Shown here piece by piece: positions 35,288-44,351 of a stretch of DNA of 64,000 nucleotides. The stretch is from contig DATLZU010000046.1 in NCBI GenBank assembly GCA_035573855.1, forward strand, positions 1 to 64,000, in the 5' to 3' direction. The notes beneath the pieces are model-generated. The model did not search any database, had not been told where the DNA came from, and saw only the letters and a program-made list of their open reading frames with translations. The DNA is from DATLZU01 sp035573855. GTDB taxonomy: Bacteria > Nitrospirota > Nitrospiria > Nitrospirales > Nitrospiraceae. The position numbers and the translations under genes were made by a program. Positions within the stretch are counted from its first letter, which is position 1; each line of letters begins with the position of its first letter.

Positions 35288-36205
35288 ATGGCCGAGGTCT
35301 CGGTCGGCACGATGGGTAAGCGTTTTCACACGAGCGGCTTTAGTCTTCTTATCGGGTTCAGCCTGCTGGCAAGCGCGGCCATCCTGCGCACGGCCGTCGC
35401 TGAGGAAGCAGAGGTCATTGCACAATCCGCCGAATATTTTCCGGATGCGATCGGAAACCGATGGGAGTATCGCGGTCACATCCTAGAGGGCCCTCTCCAA
35501 ACCATCAACCACAAATTCTTTACCAATGTGTCGATGATCACCGGGACCCGTGTCCTCAGAGGGATCACCGTCACGGTCTTTCACGACACCAACGCAGGGA
35601 ACCACGGGCCGTCCGACAGCTTCTATCGCCGTGATGCGGCTGGGATCGTCTATTACGGTTCGGAGCCCGGCACCCCGCTGGAACAACAATTGGTTCCCTA
35701 CCAAATCGTGCAGTTTCCCTTGAAGTATCCGTCATCCTTCCAGCAGTTCGACCGTAAGAACCTGAATTTCGGAACGGATCTCGACGGGGACGGAATCGAC
35801 GAACGGGTCGACGTGCATGGCGTCGTGAGCGTGATCGGAAGGGAACCGGTGACCGTCCCGGCCGGCACTTACTCGGACGCCGTCCGTGTCGAAGCTAAGA
35901 TGACGCTTCGGATCCATCTCTCCGGCACCGGCAAGACGGCCGTCGGCACGGACCTGATGACCGCCTGGTTCGTCAAGGGCATTGGCCTGGCGAAGTACAT
36001 CGAACGGCAGGAGTTACCGCCGTTCCGGACGGATCGAGGCCTGGCGACAGAGATCACCGAGGAGTTGGAAAAGGCAGAGATCAACGCGCCTCCGGCCTCA
36101 CTCAGCCGGAGCGAATCCTCGGCGCAGCGTGTTTTCGCTGATCACGCGCGTAATCATGAACTGTGGGAGATAGTCTTCGCCGCCGGCCTTGGCTCCGATT
36201 CCTGA
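35288..36205 (+). CDS. Exported protein of unknown function
   Basis: 305 residues from ATG 35288, or 297 from ATG 35312, with a signal peptide (FSLLIGFSLLASAAILRTAV then AEEAEVI). The mature part is mainly beta: YFPDAIGNRWEYRGHILEGP, TVTVFHDTNAG and RTVPAGTYSDAVRVEAK-like text, a pattern seen in secreted proteins of Nitrospirota and Deltaproteobacteria annotated as hypothetical. An Asp-rich loop LDGDGIDERVD could bind calcium. The frame runs 108 bases into the 3' end of putA, so its last 35 residues are encoded antisense to putA. Either a stop was lost or the tail is real. Confidence 0.65.
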   Translation: MAEVSVGTMGKRFHTSGFSLLIGFSLLASAAILRTAVAEEAEVIAQSAEYFPDAIGNRWEYRGHILEGPLQTINHKFFTNVSMITGTRVLRGITVTVFHDTNAGNHGPSDSFYRRDAAGIVYYGSEPGTPLEQQLVPYQIVQFPLKYPSSFQQFDRKNLNFGTDLDGDGIDERVDVHGVVSVIGREPVTVPAGTYSDAVRVEAKMTLRIHLSGTGKTAVGTDLMTAWFVKGIGLAKYIERQELPPFRTDRGLATEITEELEKAEINAPPASLSRSESSAQRVFADHARNHELWEIVFAAGLGSDS

Positions 36206-39058
36206 GAACCGATGCCCGCCGAACGGTTGTCGCCCTACCAGCGCGCCCGTGATCGGCCGGTTGATGTACAGATTGCCCACATCGAAGAGCCGTCGCGCCG
36301 CAAGAATGTTGGCGGGACTCCGCGAGTACAGCCCGCCGGTCAGCGCGTAGGCAGACTGGTTGGCCAACCGAAGCGCGTCTTCAAAGGTCTTCGCCCGCAT
36401 GATCGCCAGAACCGGTCCGAAGATTTCCTCCTGGGCCAATCGATGGTCGGGTTGAATATCCGCGAAGACCGCTGGACCGACGACATAGCCAGGCTCCTCG
36501 ACCTTCCGTTCGATCACCAGCCGTCCTTCTCGCTTGCCGATGTCGATATACTGCCGCACCTTATCGCGCGCCCGTGCGTCGATCATCGGTCCCACACGTG
36601 TGCCCGGATCTTCGGGGTTCCCGATCGTCAGGCTCTCCACCGCCTCGGCCAGACGCCGCACAAACACGTCATGGACGGCCTCATGGACGATGGCGCGAGA
36701 GCAGGCCGAGCATTTTTGTCCCTGATAGCCGGTGAATGACGTCACCACGCCGACGACGGCTTCGTCGAGGTCGGCCGTCTCATCGACGATGACAGCGTTC
36801 TTGCCTCCCATTTCTGCGATGACCCGCTTGACCATCCGCTGGCCCGGTGCGACTTGAGCCGCGCGGGCAACGATGCGAAGCCCGACATCTTTCGAACCGG
36901 TGAACGCGATCGTCGAGACCTCGGGCTGGTCGACCAAGGCCTGACCCAGCTCGGGGCCGCCGACGGCAAGCTGGAGCACGCCGGGCGGCACCCCGGCTTC
37001 GCCCAGAATACGAACCAAATGGTGTCCCATGACCGGCGACCGTTCCGAGGGTTTGAAGACGACCACGTTGCCGGTGACCAACGCGGCGGAGACCATGCCG
37101 GTCGGAATCGCCAGCGGGAAGTTCCACGGCGCGATGGCGACGGTTAGTCCGCGCGGCTCATACAGCAAATGATTCAATTCTCCCGGTTCGCGGCCCAACC
37201 GTTTGGGTTGCCCCAGCCGGAGCATCTCTCGCGCGTAGAACTCCAGAAAGTCGATCGCCTCGGCGACATCGGCGTCGGCTTCGCGCCATGGCTTGCCGGT
37301 TTCGAAGATTTCCCAAGCGGCCAGGTCGTATCGCTGCTCGCGCATGAGCGCGGCCGCTTTTTGGAGCACGGCCGCCCGACGGACGGGTGACGTCGCCCGC
37401 CACTCGTCGAACAGGTCGAGCGCCGCCCGGACCATAGCGGGCACGTCGGTCGGCGCGGCGGCCTTGGTGCGGCCGACGATCTGATGCGGCGCGCTGGGAT
37501 TCATCGAGGCCATGTCGGCGCCGGAAAGGGAGACGCCGGGCGCAACACGGGGAGGGAAGGAGCCGCCCAATTGTTTCTTCACGCGGGCGATGCCGTCGTG
37601 CATGGCGGCGCGGACCGAGGCGCGGGAAAAATCCGAATGCGGCTCATTCACGAATCGGTCCGGCATCCCTTCCGCACGATCCACGGTTCGGCTGGGGACC
37701 TGCGGAGGAGCCAACAACCTTTCCAGTGGTTCCGATTCGACGTATTCCTTCCGCAAGAACGATTCGTTCGACGTATTTTCCAACAGTCGTCGGACCAGGT
37801 AGGCCATACCGGGCAGCAATTCGCCAACCGGCGTGTAGATTCGCAGACGGCGTCCCAACGACGTCACGGCCGTCTGAAACGGCTCAGCCATGCCGAAGAT
37901 CATCTGATACTCCCACGCATTGGCCGCAAGACCCAAGGATTCTGCCGCGGCCTCAACGTAGGCCAGGCTGCGTAGATTGTGGGTGCCGAACGCAGGTCGG
38001 ATCAGCTCGGCGTGTTGCAACAGCAGGGTTGTCAGCGCTTCGTAGTTCAAATCCGTCTCCGCCTTGTGTTCGAACAACGGCACCGGCCACCCTCTTTGTT
38101 GGTAGCGGATGGTGTCCGAGTCCCAATAGGCGCCCTTGACCAGTCGGATCGTGATCGGCGCCCCCCGCGCGCGGGTCCAGCTGAGCAGGGCTTCGATGTC
38201 CCGCCGGGTTTCTTTCAGATAGGCTTGCAAGGCTAGGCCGGCGAAGGGATAGGCTCGATAGGCGTCCTCAGAAAGGAGCCGCGTGAAAATCGACAGGATC
38301 AAATCTTTCGTCTCCACCTGCTCCATGTCAAAAATGATCGAAGCGGGCAAGGCACAAGCCATATCGAGGAGCGGGCGCAGGCGGGCTCCAACCGCTCGGA
38401 AGGCGCCCTCCGGATCGATGGGATCGAGTTGCGAATAGAGGGCGGAGACCTTGACCGACAACTGGATCCGCGGCAAGGTGCCAAGGTGGTCCCGCTCGAG
38501 CACGGGAACGGCGGGCCACGAGACCGATGCCTCACCCAGCCGCGCGAGGGTCTCCAGACAGCGATCCCGGTATCGATCGGCTTCGCGCTCGCTGACCGTC
38601 GCCTCGCCCAGTAAATCAACAGAGCAAGCTCGCTTGTCTGTCCAGAGCCGTTCCAGCACCGGCAGCGCCTCGTCGATGGTGGAGCCGGCGATGAACGTTC
38701 GCGCCATTTGCTCCACCTGATGGCGAATGGATCTGGCCCCTAGGCTCGCGCCGAGCGCGGTGGCCGAGAGCGCTTTGAGTCCCCACTGAAGGCCGAAAAT
38801 CCGGCCGACGCTCTCACCGAAATATTCTTCTGCCAGTCGGGCGACCTGCCGATCGTCGCGCAGAGACGGGAGCACATCGACAAAACGAAAGAGCTGAACC
38901 TTGAAGGCCTCGTCCTTCATGGCCATGTTAATCAGGGTGTGAGACCAACGGCGCGGATCAAACACCGTCGGAGCGTGACCGGATGAGCGACGAGCCAGAT
39001 CTTCTCCGATCTGCTTGATCCGAGTCTCAGAAGGAGGGGAAGATGCTTGCGCGCTCAT
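36098..39058 (-). CDS. putA: Bifunctional proline dehydrogenase / P5C dehydrogenase
   Basis: 986 residues. The N-terminal half is the FAD proline dehydrogenase barrel (RLVKGAYWDSDTIRYQQRG and FGTHNLRSLAYVE among conserved runs). The C-terminal half, from about residue 500, is an aldehyde dehydrogenase: PWNFPLAIPTGMV, IAFTGSKDVGLRI, the catalytic Cys region GYQGQKCSACSRA and EEIFGPVLAI. It oxidises proline to glutamate. There is no N-terminal ribbon-helix-helix, so it does not repress its own gene. ATG 39058 is used; TTG 39076 is less likely. A divergent promoter arrangement faces the desaturase gene, and a TATACT -10 candidate is near 39098 on the minus strand. Confidence 0.95.
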   Translation of the reverse strand: MSAQASSPPSETRIKQIGEDLARRSSGHAPTVFDPRRWSHTLINMAMKDEAFKVQLFRFVDVLPSLRDDRQVARLAEEYFGESVGRIFGLQWGLKALSATALGASLGARSIRHQVEQMARTFIAGSTIDEALPVLERLWTDKRACSVDLLGEATVSEREADRYRDRCLETLARLGEASVSWPAVPVLERDHLGTLPRIQLSVKVSALYSQLDPIDPEGAFRAVGARLRPLLDMACALPASIIFDMEQVETKDLILSIFTRLLSEDAYRAYPFAGLALQAYLKETRRDIEALLSWTRARGAPITIRLVKGAYWDSDTIRYQQRGWPVPLFEHKAETDLNYEALTTLLLQHAELIRPAFGTHNLRSLAYVEAAAESLGLAANAWEYQMIFGMAEPFQTAVTSLGRRLRIYTPVGELLPGMAYLVRRLLENTSNESFLRKEYVESEPLERLLAPPQVPSRTVDRAEGMPDRFVNEPHSDFSRASVRAAMHDGIARVKKQLGGSFPPRVAPGVSLSGADMASMNPSAPHQIVGRTKAAAPTDVPAMVRAALDLFDEWRATSPVRRAAVLQKAAALMREQRYDLAAWEIFETGKPWREADADVAEAIDFLEFYAREMLRLGQPKRLGREPGELNHLLYEPRGLTVAIAPWNFPLAIPTGMVSAALVTGNVVVFKPSERSPVMGHHLVRILGEAGVPPGVLQLAVGGPELGQALVDQPEVSTIAFTGSKDVGLRIVARAAQVAPGQRMVKRVIAEMGGKNAVIVDETADLDEAVVGVVTSFTGYQGQKCSACSRAIVHEAVHDVFVRRLAEAVESLTIGNPEDPGTRVGPMIDARARDKVRQYIDIGKREGRLVIERKVEEPGYVVGPAVFADIQPDHRLAQEEIFGPVLAIMRAKTFEDALRLANQSAYALTGGLYSRSPANILAARRLFDVGNLYINRPITGALVGRQPFGGHRFSGIGAKAGGEDYLPQFMITRVISENTLRRGFAPAE

Positions 39059-39120
39059 GGTCCCGTACACAAGCAAGAATTGTGCGTGTCATGCTCAGTA
39101 TACACCGGTGAGAGATTTTC

Positions 39121-39149
39121 TTGAAAATTCGGACAAGGTTGGATAGCAT
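39121..39149 (+). promoter_or_regulatory. Sigma-70 promoter for the desaturase
   Basis: TTGAAA at 39121-39126, 17-base spacer, TAGCAT at 39144-39149, about 60 bases before the ATG. Its -35 overlaps the likely -35 region of the divergent putA promoter. Confidence 0.55.
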
Positions 39150-39209
39150 CGGGCGCGCAGAGGCCGTCGGTCTCACGACGGCGAAAGACGTGTGGGCGGA
39201 GGAGGAAGA

Positions 39210-40040
39210 ATGGGCCAAACGAAGTATTCGTTGGATTATCTCACGATTGTGTTGTTCGCGGCAGTCACGCTGGCGACGGTGGTCGGCGTTCCGCTGTTCG
39301 GTTATTTCCATGGGTTTAGCGCGGTCGACTGGGCGATGTTGGGTATTTTGTACGTGGTGAGCGGGCTCGGCATCACCGTGGGCTATCACCGGCTGGTCGC
39401 CCATCGAAGCTTCGAATGTCCCGAGTGGGTGAAAGCATGTCTGTTGGTCGCAGGCGGGTGGGCGTTGGAAAACTCGGCCCTGCGCTGGTGCGCGGATCAC
39501 ATTCGGCACCATGCCCGTTGCGATCAAGAGGAAGACCCCTACAACGCGACGAAAGGATTTTGGTACAGCCATTGCGGGTGGATCTTCATCAAATCGCCGC
39601 ACCGCGACGAGAAATATGAACTGCGTCTTCGCAAGGATCGGGTGGTGATGTGGCAGCATCGCTGGTATGTGCCGATCGTGCTGTCCGGTCTGGCTCTTCC
39701 TTTTGTCATCGGCCTGGTCAACGGAGGATGGATGGGCGGGTTGAGCTGTTTCCTGTTGGCCGGCATCTGCCGGACCTTCCTTGTGTTGAACTCGACCTTC
39801 TGCATCAACTCGATCTGCCACCTCTGGGGTTCCCAGCCGCACGGGACCTTCGACAGCAGCCGCGACAGTTGGTTTATCTCGTTGCTCACGTTCGGCGAAG
39901 GCTATCACAACTATCACCATACCTATCTCCGCGATTATCGAAACGGACCCAAATGGTATAACTTCGACCCCTCGAAGTGGCTGATCTACAGCTTATCGTT
40001 GGTCGGATTGGCGTACAACCTCCAACGGCAGAAATCGTAG
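39210..40040 (+). CDS. Membrane fatty-acid (acyl-CoA type) desaturase
   Basis: 276 residues with four membrane helices and the three His boxes of the delta-9 family: HRLVAHRSF (HxxxxH), HIRHHARCD (HxxHH) and HNYHHTYLRD (HxxHH). These bind two irons that activate oxygen to insert a double bond in an acyl chain. ATG 39210 follows GGAGGAGGAAGA. A clear terminator follows. It needs electrons from ferredoxin or cytochrome b5-like partner; the Rieske ferredoxin at 41165 is near but in another unit. Confidence 0.9.
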   Translation: MGQTKYSLDYLTIVLFAAVTLATVVGVPLFGYFHGFSAVDWAMLGILYVVSGLGITVGYHRLVAHRSFECPEWVKACLLVAGGWALENSALRWCADHIRHHARCDQEEDPYNATKGFWYSHCGWIFIKSPHRDEKYELRLRKDRVVMWQHRWYVPIVLSGLALPFVIGLVNGGWMGGLSCFLLAGICRTFLVLNSTFCINSICHLWGSQPHGTFDSSRDSWFISLLTFGEGYHNYHHTYLRDYRNGPKWYNFDPSKWLIYSLSLVGLAYNLQRQKS

Positions 40041-40073
40041 CGATTACCCCCCACCATCGATTCCCGCGCCCCC

Positions 40074-40116
40074 CTCGGCCCAGGCTGCACCTGGGCCGAG
40101 AGGCCCATTTCTTTTC
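40074..40116 (+). terminator. Rho-independent terminator after the desaturase
   Basis: Perfect 11-bp arms CTCGGCCCAGG and CCTGGGCCGAG with a five-base loop, then ATTTCTTTTCC. It starts 33 bases after the stop codon. Confidence 0.85.
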
Positions 40117-40198
40117 CTCGGCTCATCGCTTATGATGAACATGTGCGTGCCGGAAGACGGAAGATCTCCCGATCGCTGACCGAGAGGAAGGGAGTCTT

Positions 40199-41074
40199 AT
40201 GCCCGAACTGAACCCCGGATCTTCAGCCCAGGAGGGACGCCATCTCATCCCAGGCGTCAGAAAGGTGATTGCCGTCAGCAGCGGCAAGGGCGGCGTGGGC
40301 AAGTCCACCGTCGCGGTCAACCTGGCGGTCGCGCTGAGTTTGAACGGGTCGAAGGTCGGGCTGTTGGACGCCGACATTTACGGCCCCAACACGCCGATGA
40401 TGATGGGTGTGGAGAAGCCGCCAGAACAGAAGGACGGTAAGATCGTTCCGGCCGAGAGCCACGGCGTCAAACTGATTTCGATGGGGTTCTTCGTGCCGGA
40501 GGAGACCGCCGTCGTCTGGCGCGGCCCGATGGTGCACACCGCTATCCAGCAGTTTTTCCGCGATGTCCTGTGGGGAGAACTGGACTACCTGCTGATCGAT
40601 CTGCCGCCCGGCACCGGCGACGCGCAACTGACGCTATCCCAACTGGTCCCGCTCTCCGGCGCCATCGCCGTGACTACGCCCCAAGAAGTCGCGCTGCATG
40701 ACGTGCGCAAGGGACTGATGATGTTCCAGAAAGTCAACGTGCCGTTGCTGGGTATCATTGAAAACATGAGTTACTTCGTCTGTGGCCATTGCGGGCACCG
40801 CACCGACATCTTTTCGCACGGAGGCGGGGAACGGGCGGCGGAAAAACTGGGCATCCCGTTTTTGGGTCGGATTCCGATCGATCCCGCCATTCGCGACGGC
40901 GGCGACACCGGCAGGCCGATCGTCGTGGCCGATCCCCAGTCGCCACAGGCGGCGGCCTTTCGCGATATTGCGGCCAAGATCGCGGCTCGGCTTGCGGAAA
41001 CGGGCGCGGGGGAAGAAGAACAGGGCGTCGAGCGTTTGCTGAAAAAAATCAAAGGACCTTTCGCGGACAAGTAG
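40199..41074 (+). CDS. mrp: Mrp/ApbC-type iron-sulfur carrier ATPase
   Basis: 291 residues with deviant P-loop SSGKGGVGKSTVAVNLA, LLDADIYGPNTPMMMG (switch I), IDLPPGTGDAQLT, and the C-terminal pair in FVCGHCGHRTDIF that holds a bridging 4Fe-4S cluster between subunits. The family delivers clusters to apoproteins. The N-terminal MIP18-like domain of E. coli Mrp is missing. ATG 40199 follows GAAGGGAG. The next gene encodes a Rieske protein. Confidence 0.9.
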   Translation: MPELNPGSSAQEGRHLIPGVRKVIAVSSGKGGVGKSTVAVNLAVALSLNGSKVGLLDADIYGPNTPMMMGVEKPPEQKDGKIVPAESHGVKLISMGFFVPEETAVVWRGPMVHTAIQQFFRDVLWGELDYLLIDLPPGTGDAQLTLSQLVPLSGAIAVTTPQEVALHDVRKGLMMFQKVNVPLLGIIENMSYFVCGHCGHRTDIFSHGGGERAAEKLGIPFLGRIPIDPAIRDGGDTGRPIVVADPQSPQAAAFRDIAAKIAARLAETGAGEEEQGVERLLKKIKGPFADK

Positions 41075-41164
41075 CACGGTGGCAAGCCCAGGGGAATACC
41101 AGAGGGATCAACGGATGCATTTTCGACGCGACGCGTCGCTTTGCAAACGAGGGGAGGAGACGGC

Positions 41165-41470
41165 ATGGCGGATTTCGTAAGGGTCGCGAGCACGTCGGAC
41201 ATCGCTCCGGGAAGCGGGATGGTCGCCGAGGTCAACGGGCAAACCATCGCGGTGTTCAATGTCGACGGCACCTATTATGCGATCGACAACACCTGTGTCC
41301 ATCGGGGCGGCCCGCTCGGCGAGGGCGACCTGGACGGCGAGGTGGTCACCTGCCCCTGGCATGGCTGGCAGTTCAACGTGAAGACCGGCGTGTCGGTCAA
41401 TAACCCTTCCGCCTGCGTCAAATCCTACCAGGTCAAAGTCGACGGAACGGACGTCAAAGTGCTGTTGTGA
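41165..41470 (+). CDS. Rieske [2Fe-2S] ferredoxin
   Basis: 101 residues. Rieske cluster ligands are CVHRGGPLGEG and CPWHGWQF (C-x-H and C-x2-H). The rest is the small Rieske beta fold with no transmembrane anchor, so it is soluble, like the ferredoxin components of dioxygenases or NirD proteins. It would pass electrons to an unidentified oxygenase or reductase. ATG 41165 follows GGGGAGGAGACGGC. Confidence 0.92.
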   Translation: MADFVRVASTSDIAPGSGMVAEVNGQTIAVFNVDGTYYAIDNTCVHRGGPLGEGDLDGEVVTCPWHGWQFNVKTGVSVNNPSACVKSYQVKVDGTDVKVLL

Positions 41471-41557
41471 TTGCGGCCCTTCGGTGAGGGCTGCCCTCTC
41501 CTTTTCGTTCCCTCCCGGCCCCCGTGACAGTCTGACCAGCACCGACGTGCCGCAGAC

Positions 41558-41587
41558 TTGTGCGAGTCTCCTCCGTCCATGCATAAT
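41558..41587 (+). promoter_or_regulatory. Promoter candidate close to the pdhA start codon
   Basis: A weak -35 TTGTGC at 41558-41563, 18 bases, and CATAAT at 41582-41587. The ATG at 41596 is only nine bases after the -10, so transcription would begin at or next to the start codon, giving a leaderless message. Confidence 0.45.
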
Positions 41588-41595
41588 ACCGTCGG

Positions 41596-42564
41596 ATGGA
41601 CCGCGCCGACCTGCTGTCACTGTATCGTCAGATGTTCCTGATCCGCCGCTTCGAAGAGAAGTCGGCGGAGATGTATGCCCTCGCCAAGATCGCCGGATTT
41701 CTTCATCTGTACATCGGAGAAGAAGCCGTCGCCGTGGGAGCGATTGCGGCCATCCGGCCCGACGACTATGTCATCAGCGCCTATCGCGATCACGGCCATT
41801 GCCTCGCCCGCGGCTCGGACCCGGGAAAAGTGATGGCCGAGCTGTTCGGCAAAGCCACTGGCCTGTGCAAAGGAAAGGGTGGCTCCATGCACCTGGTGGA
41901 CGCGGAGCGCCGGTTCATGGGCGGGTACGCAATCGTCGGCGGTCACATCCCGCTCGCGACCGGCCTGGCCTTCGCGGCCAAATATCAGCAGCATGACCAG
42001 GTGGTCCTATGCTTTTTCGGGGAGGGAGCCGTGCCCAGCGGGCATGCGCACGAAGCGTTCAACCTGGCAGCGCTTTGGAAGTTGCCGGTGATCTTCATTT
42101 GCGAGAACAACCGATACGGGATGGGTACGCCAGTTGAGCGGGCCATCGCGTTGTATTCCAATGTCGCCGAAACGGCGCGGTCCTATGGCATCATGGCCGA
42201 GCGCGTCGACGGCATGGACGTGCTGGCCGTCCGGGCGCTGACGCAGAAAGCGGTGGAGCAAGTGCACTCTGGCCAGGGCCCGTTTTTCATCGAGGCGATG
42301 ACGTACCGATTCATGGGCCACTCCATGGCGGACCCGGCGCACGGACACTACCGGACGAAGGAAGAAGTGGAGGAATATCGGAAACGTGACCCACTGCTGC
42401 TCCTGAGACAGACGATTGTGACCAACCGTCTCGGCACGGAGGCCGATTTAAAAGCCATCGAGCGCGAAGTGAACGACGTCGTGGACGCCGCGGTCCGATT
42501 CGCCGAGGAGAGTCCCTTCCCCGAGCCTCACGAATTGTATACCGACGTGATGGTCGAGGAATGA
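41596..42564 (+). CDS. pdhA: Pyruvate dehydrogenase E1 component, alpha subunit
   Basis: 322 residues of the heterotetrameric E1. It decarboxylates pyruvate with thiamine diphosphate. The TPP/Mg motif runs from GEGAVPSGHAHEAFNLAALW to FICENNRYGMGTPVE, and the phosphorylation-loop region TYRFMGHSMADPAHGHYRT is present. No ribosome site is seen before ATG 41596. It overlaps the beta subunit by four bases (ATGA). Acetoin or branched-chain E1 are related alternatives; linkage to lipA supports pyruvate dehydrogenase. Confidence 0.93.
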   Translation: MDRADLLSLYRQMFLIRRFEEKSAEMYALAKIAGFLHLYIGEEAVAVGAIAAIRPDDYVISAYRDHGHCLARGSDPGKVMAELFGKATGLCKGKGGSMHLVDAERRFMGGYAIVGGHIPLATGLAFAAKYQQHDQVVLCFFGEGAVPSGHAHEAFNLAALWKLPVIFICENNRYGMGTPVERAIALYSNVAETARSYGIMAERVDGMDVLAVRALTQKAVEQVHSGQGPFFIEAMTYRFMGHSMADPAHGHYRTKEEVEEYRKRDPLLLLRQTIVTNRLGTEADLKAIEREVNDVVDAAVRFAEESPFPEPHELYTDVMVEE

Positions 42565-43550
42565 CCATGCCGCAGGAGCTGACCTATCGCGAAGCGCTCA
42601 ACCAGGCCATGCGCGAGGAAATGCGGCGGGATCCGCGCGTGTTCCTGATCGGCGAAGAAGTCGGGTACTACCAAGGCGCGTTCAAAGTCAGCAAAGGCTT
42701 TGTCGAGGAATTCGGCCCCCAGCGGGTGCTGGACACGCCGATCACCGAAGCCGGCTTCACCGGACTGGCGATCGGGGCGGCGATGGCGGGTTTACGCCCG
42801 ATCGTCGAGTTGATGACCTTCAATTTCGGCATCCTGGCCCTTGACCAGATCGTCAACAACGCTGCCAAAATCCGCTATATGTCCGGCGGCCAACTGTCGG
42901 TCCCTATGGTGATCCGGGGACCGGGCAGCGCCGCCCATCAACTGGCGGCGCAACACTCCCAAAGTCTTGAGGCCTGGTTCTGTCACGTGCCGGGACTGAA
43001 AGTGATCGCGCCGGCCACGCCGCACGACGCCAAGGGCCTGCTGAAAAGCGCCATCCGCGACCCGAACCCTGTCATTTTCATCGAGGCTCAGCTTCTCTAC
43101 GGGACCAAAGGGCAAGTGGGGGACGGTGAGTTCACGATCCCCATCGGCCAGGCGGCGGTCAAACGGTCTGGTCGGGATGTCACGATTGTGGCCTATTCGA
43201 AGATGCTCCTGGTGGCCTTGGAGGCGGCGGAAGCGTTGAGCAAGGACGGGCTCCAGGCGGAAGTGATCGATCCGCGCACGTTGAAGCCCTTGGATCTGAC
43301 TACGATCGTGGAGTCGGTGAAAAAAACCGGTCGTCTGGTGATTGTGGAAGAGGGATGGCGTTTTTGCGGGTTGGGCGCGCAAATCGCTGACAGCGTGTAT
43401 GCCGCGGCCCTCGAGTATCTGGATGCCCCGATCATACGCGTCACCGGCGAAGATGTCCCGATGCCGTACAGCCGCCCGCTGGAAGATGCCGCGATTCCGG
43501 ACAAGGCCAGGGTCATTGCCGCGGTCCGGCGCGTCACATACCGAACCTGA
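42561..43550 (+). CDS. pdhB: Pyruvate dehydrogenase E1 component, beta subunit
   Basis: 329 residues. It starts with TYREALNQAMREEMRRDPRV and FLIGEEVGYYQGAFKVSKG, with the conserved VLDTPITEAGFTGLAIGAAM and a C-terminal transketolase-like domain ending IRVTGEDVPMPYSRPLEDA. It pairs with the alpha subunit. Translation is coupled to pdhA; in the overlap ATGACCATG either ATG may serve. An AAGGAGGAA follows for the next gene. Confidence 0.94.
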   Translation: MTMPQELTYREALNQAMREEMRRDPRVFLIGEEVGYYQGAFKVSKGFVEEFGPQRVLDTPITEAGFTGLAIGAAMAGLRPIVELMTFNFGILALDQIVNNAAKIRYMSGGQLSVPMVIRGPGSAAHQLAAQHSQSLEAWFCHVPGLKVIAPATPHDAKGLLKSAIRDPNPVIFIEAQLLYGTKGQVGDGEFTIPIGQAAVKRSGRDVTIVAYSKMLLVALEAAEALSKDGLQAEVIDPRTLKPLDLTTIVESVKKTGRLVIVEEGWRFCGLGAQIADSVYAAALEYLDAPIIRVTGEDVPMPYSRPLEDAAIPDKARVIAAVRRVTYRT

Positions 43551-43566
43551 CAAGGAGGAACGACTC

Positions 43567-43932
43567 ATGGCCGGGCGACCCGTCATCGGGCACATCGAAC
43601 TCACCGAGACCTTGGTCCGCCTCTACGTGTTCTTGACCCAATACCTGGACCGTTGTCTGGACGAAGCGGCGCGGAAGGCCTATCCGGACGAGGAATTGGA
43701 GGCGCATCTCTCTACCACCAGATCCCAAACGATGGAGATGCTGACGGTCAACCCGGTGGTGAAGGGCAAGGTCGAAACAGAGTGCGACCGAGTCCTTGCG
43801 CTGGGCGCAGCCTGTCTGAAAGGCGGAACGGGAAAGACCGCCGTGTTGGAAGACGTGAAGGCTGAACGCGCGGTGTTGAAACACAAGACGATCGCGTTGA
43901 GCGATCTGCTGGCTGTCTTCCGCGCGCAATGA
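43567..43932 (+). CDS. Unknown 121-residue protein inside the pdh operon
   Basis: A soluble, mainly helical protein (IELTETLVRLYVFLTQYLDR, then helices around TMEMLTVNPVVKGKVETECD and LKHKTIALSDLLAVFRAQ). Two Cys are present but no motif. AAGGAGG lies nine bases before ATG 43567, and the gene is 16 bases after pdhB. I do not recognise a family. Its fixed place between E1 and E2 suggests a role in assembly or control of the complex. Confidence 0.65.
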   Translation: MAGRPVIGHIELTETLVRLYVFLTQYLDRCLDEAARKAYPDEELEAHLSTTRSQTMEMLTVNPVVKGKVETECDRVLALGAACLKGGTGKTAVLEDVKAERAVLKHKTIALSDLLAVFRAQ

Positions 43933-43956
43933 CGGCGCCGGGATCGAAGGGATTCG

Positions 43957-44313
43957 ATGGCGGTGGATCAGAGGGACACCTATCGAATCGCCGGCTTCGA
44001 CGCCCGCGAACGGGGCTTCAACCGACCGGCGGATATCGAACGCGGCGGCGACGGATACCGGGCCGTCTTCCGGTACGAGACCGAGCGTATCCTGACAGGG
44101 GACAGGGACACCCGCGAGGCTGCGCTGATCGAGCTCGTTCGGATGCTCCAGGCACGAGGGTACCGCCAGCTCAGGAGCCAGTTGAGCGTCCGCCACGGCG
44201 TGTATCTGGGCTCTCAAGAGCCGTGGATCGAGTATCCGGACCCGGCGGGGCAATCGGAGACACACGGGCTCTTCAACCTCATGGAACGGCTGCGCCGGTG
44301 GTTCACGATCTGA
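43957..44313 (+). CDS. Second unknown protein inside the pdh operon
   Basis: 118 residues, basic, with alternating strands and helices (DGYRAVFRYETERILTGDRD, EAALIELVRMLQARGYRQL) and ending in LMERLRRWFTI. The EAALIELVRMLQARGY part looks like a small alpha/beta nucleotide- or peptide-binding unit, but no family is clear. It lies 24 bases after its neighbour and 38 before the E2 gene, on the same strand. Function unknown. Confidence 0.6.
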   Translation: MAVDQRDTYRIAGFDARERGFNRPADIERGGDGYRAVFRYETERILTGDRDTREAALIELVRMLQARGYRQLRSQLSVRHGVYLGSQEPWIEYPDPAGQSETHGLFNLMERLRRWFTI

Positions 44314-44351
44314 CCCCGCATCGGTGAGAAGCTGAAGGTGAGGAGCGGCCT

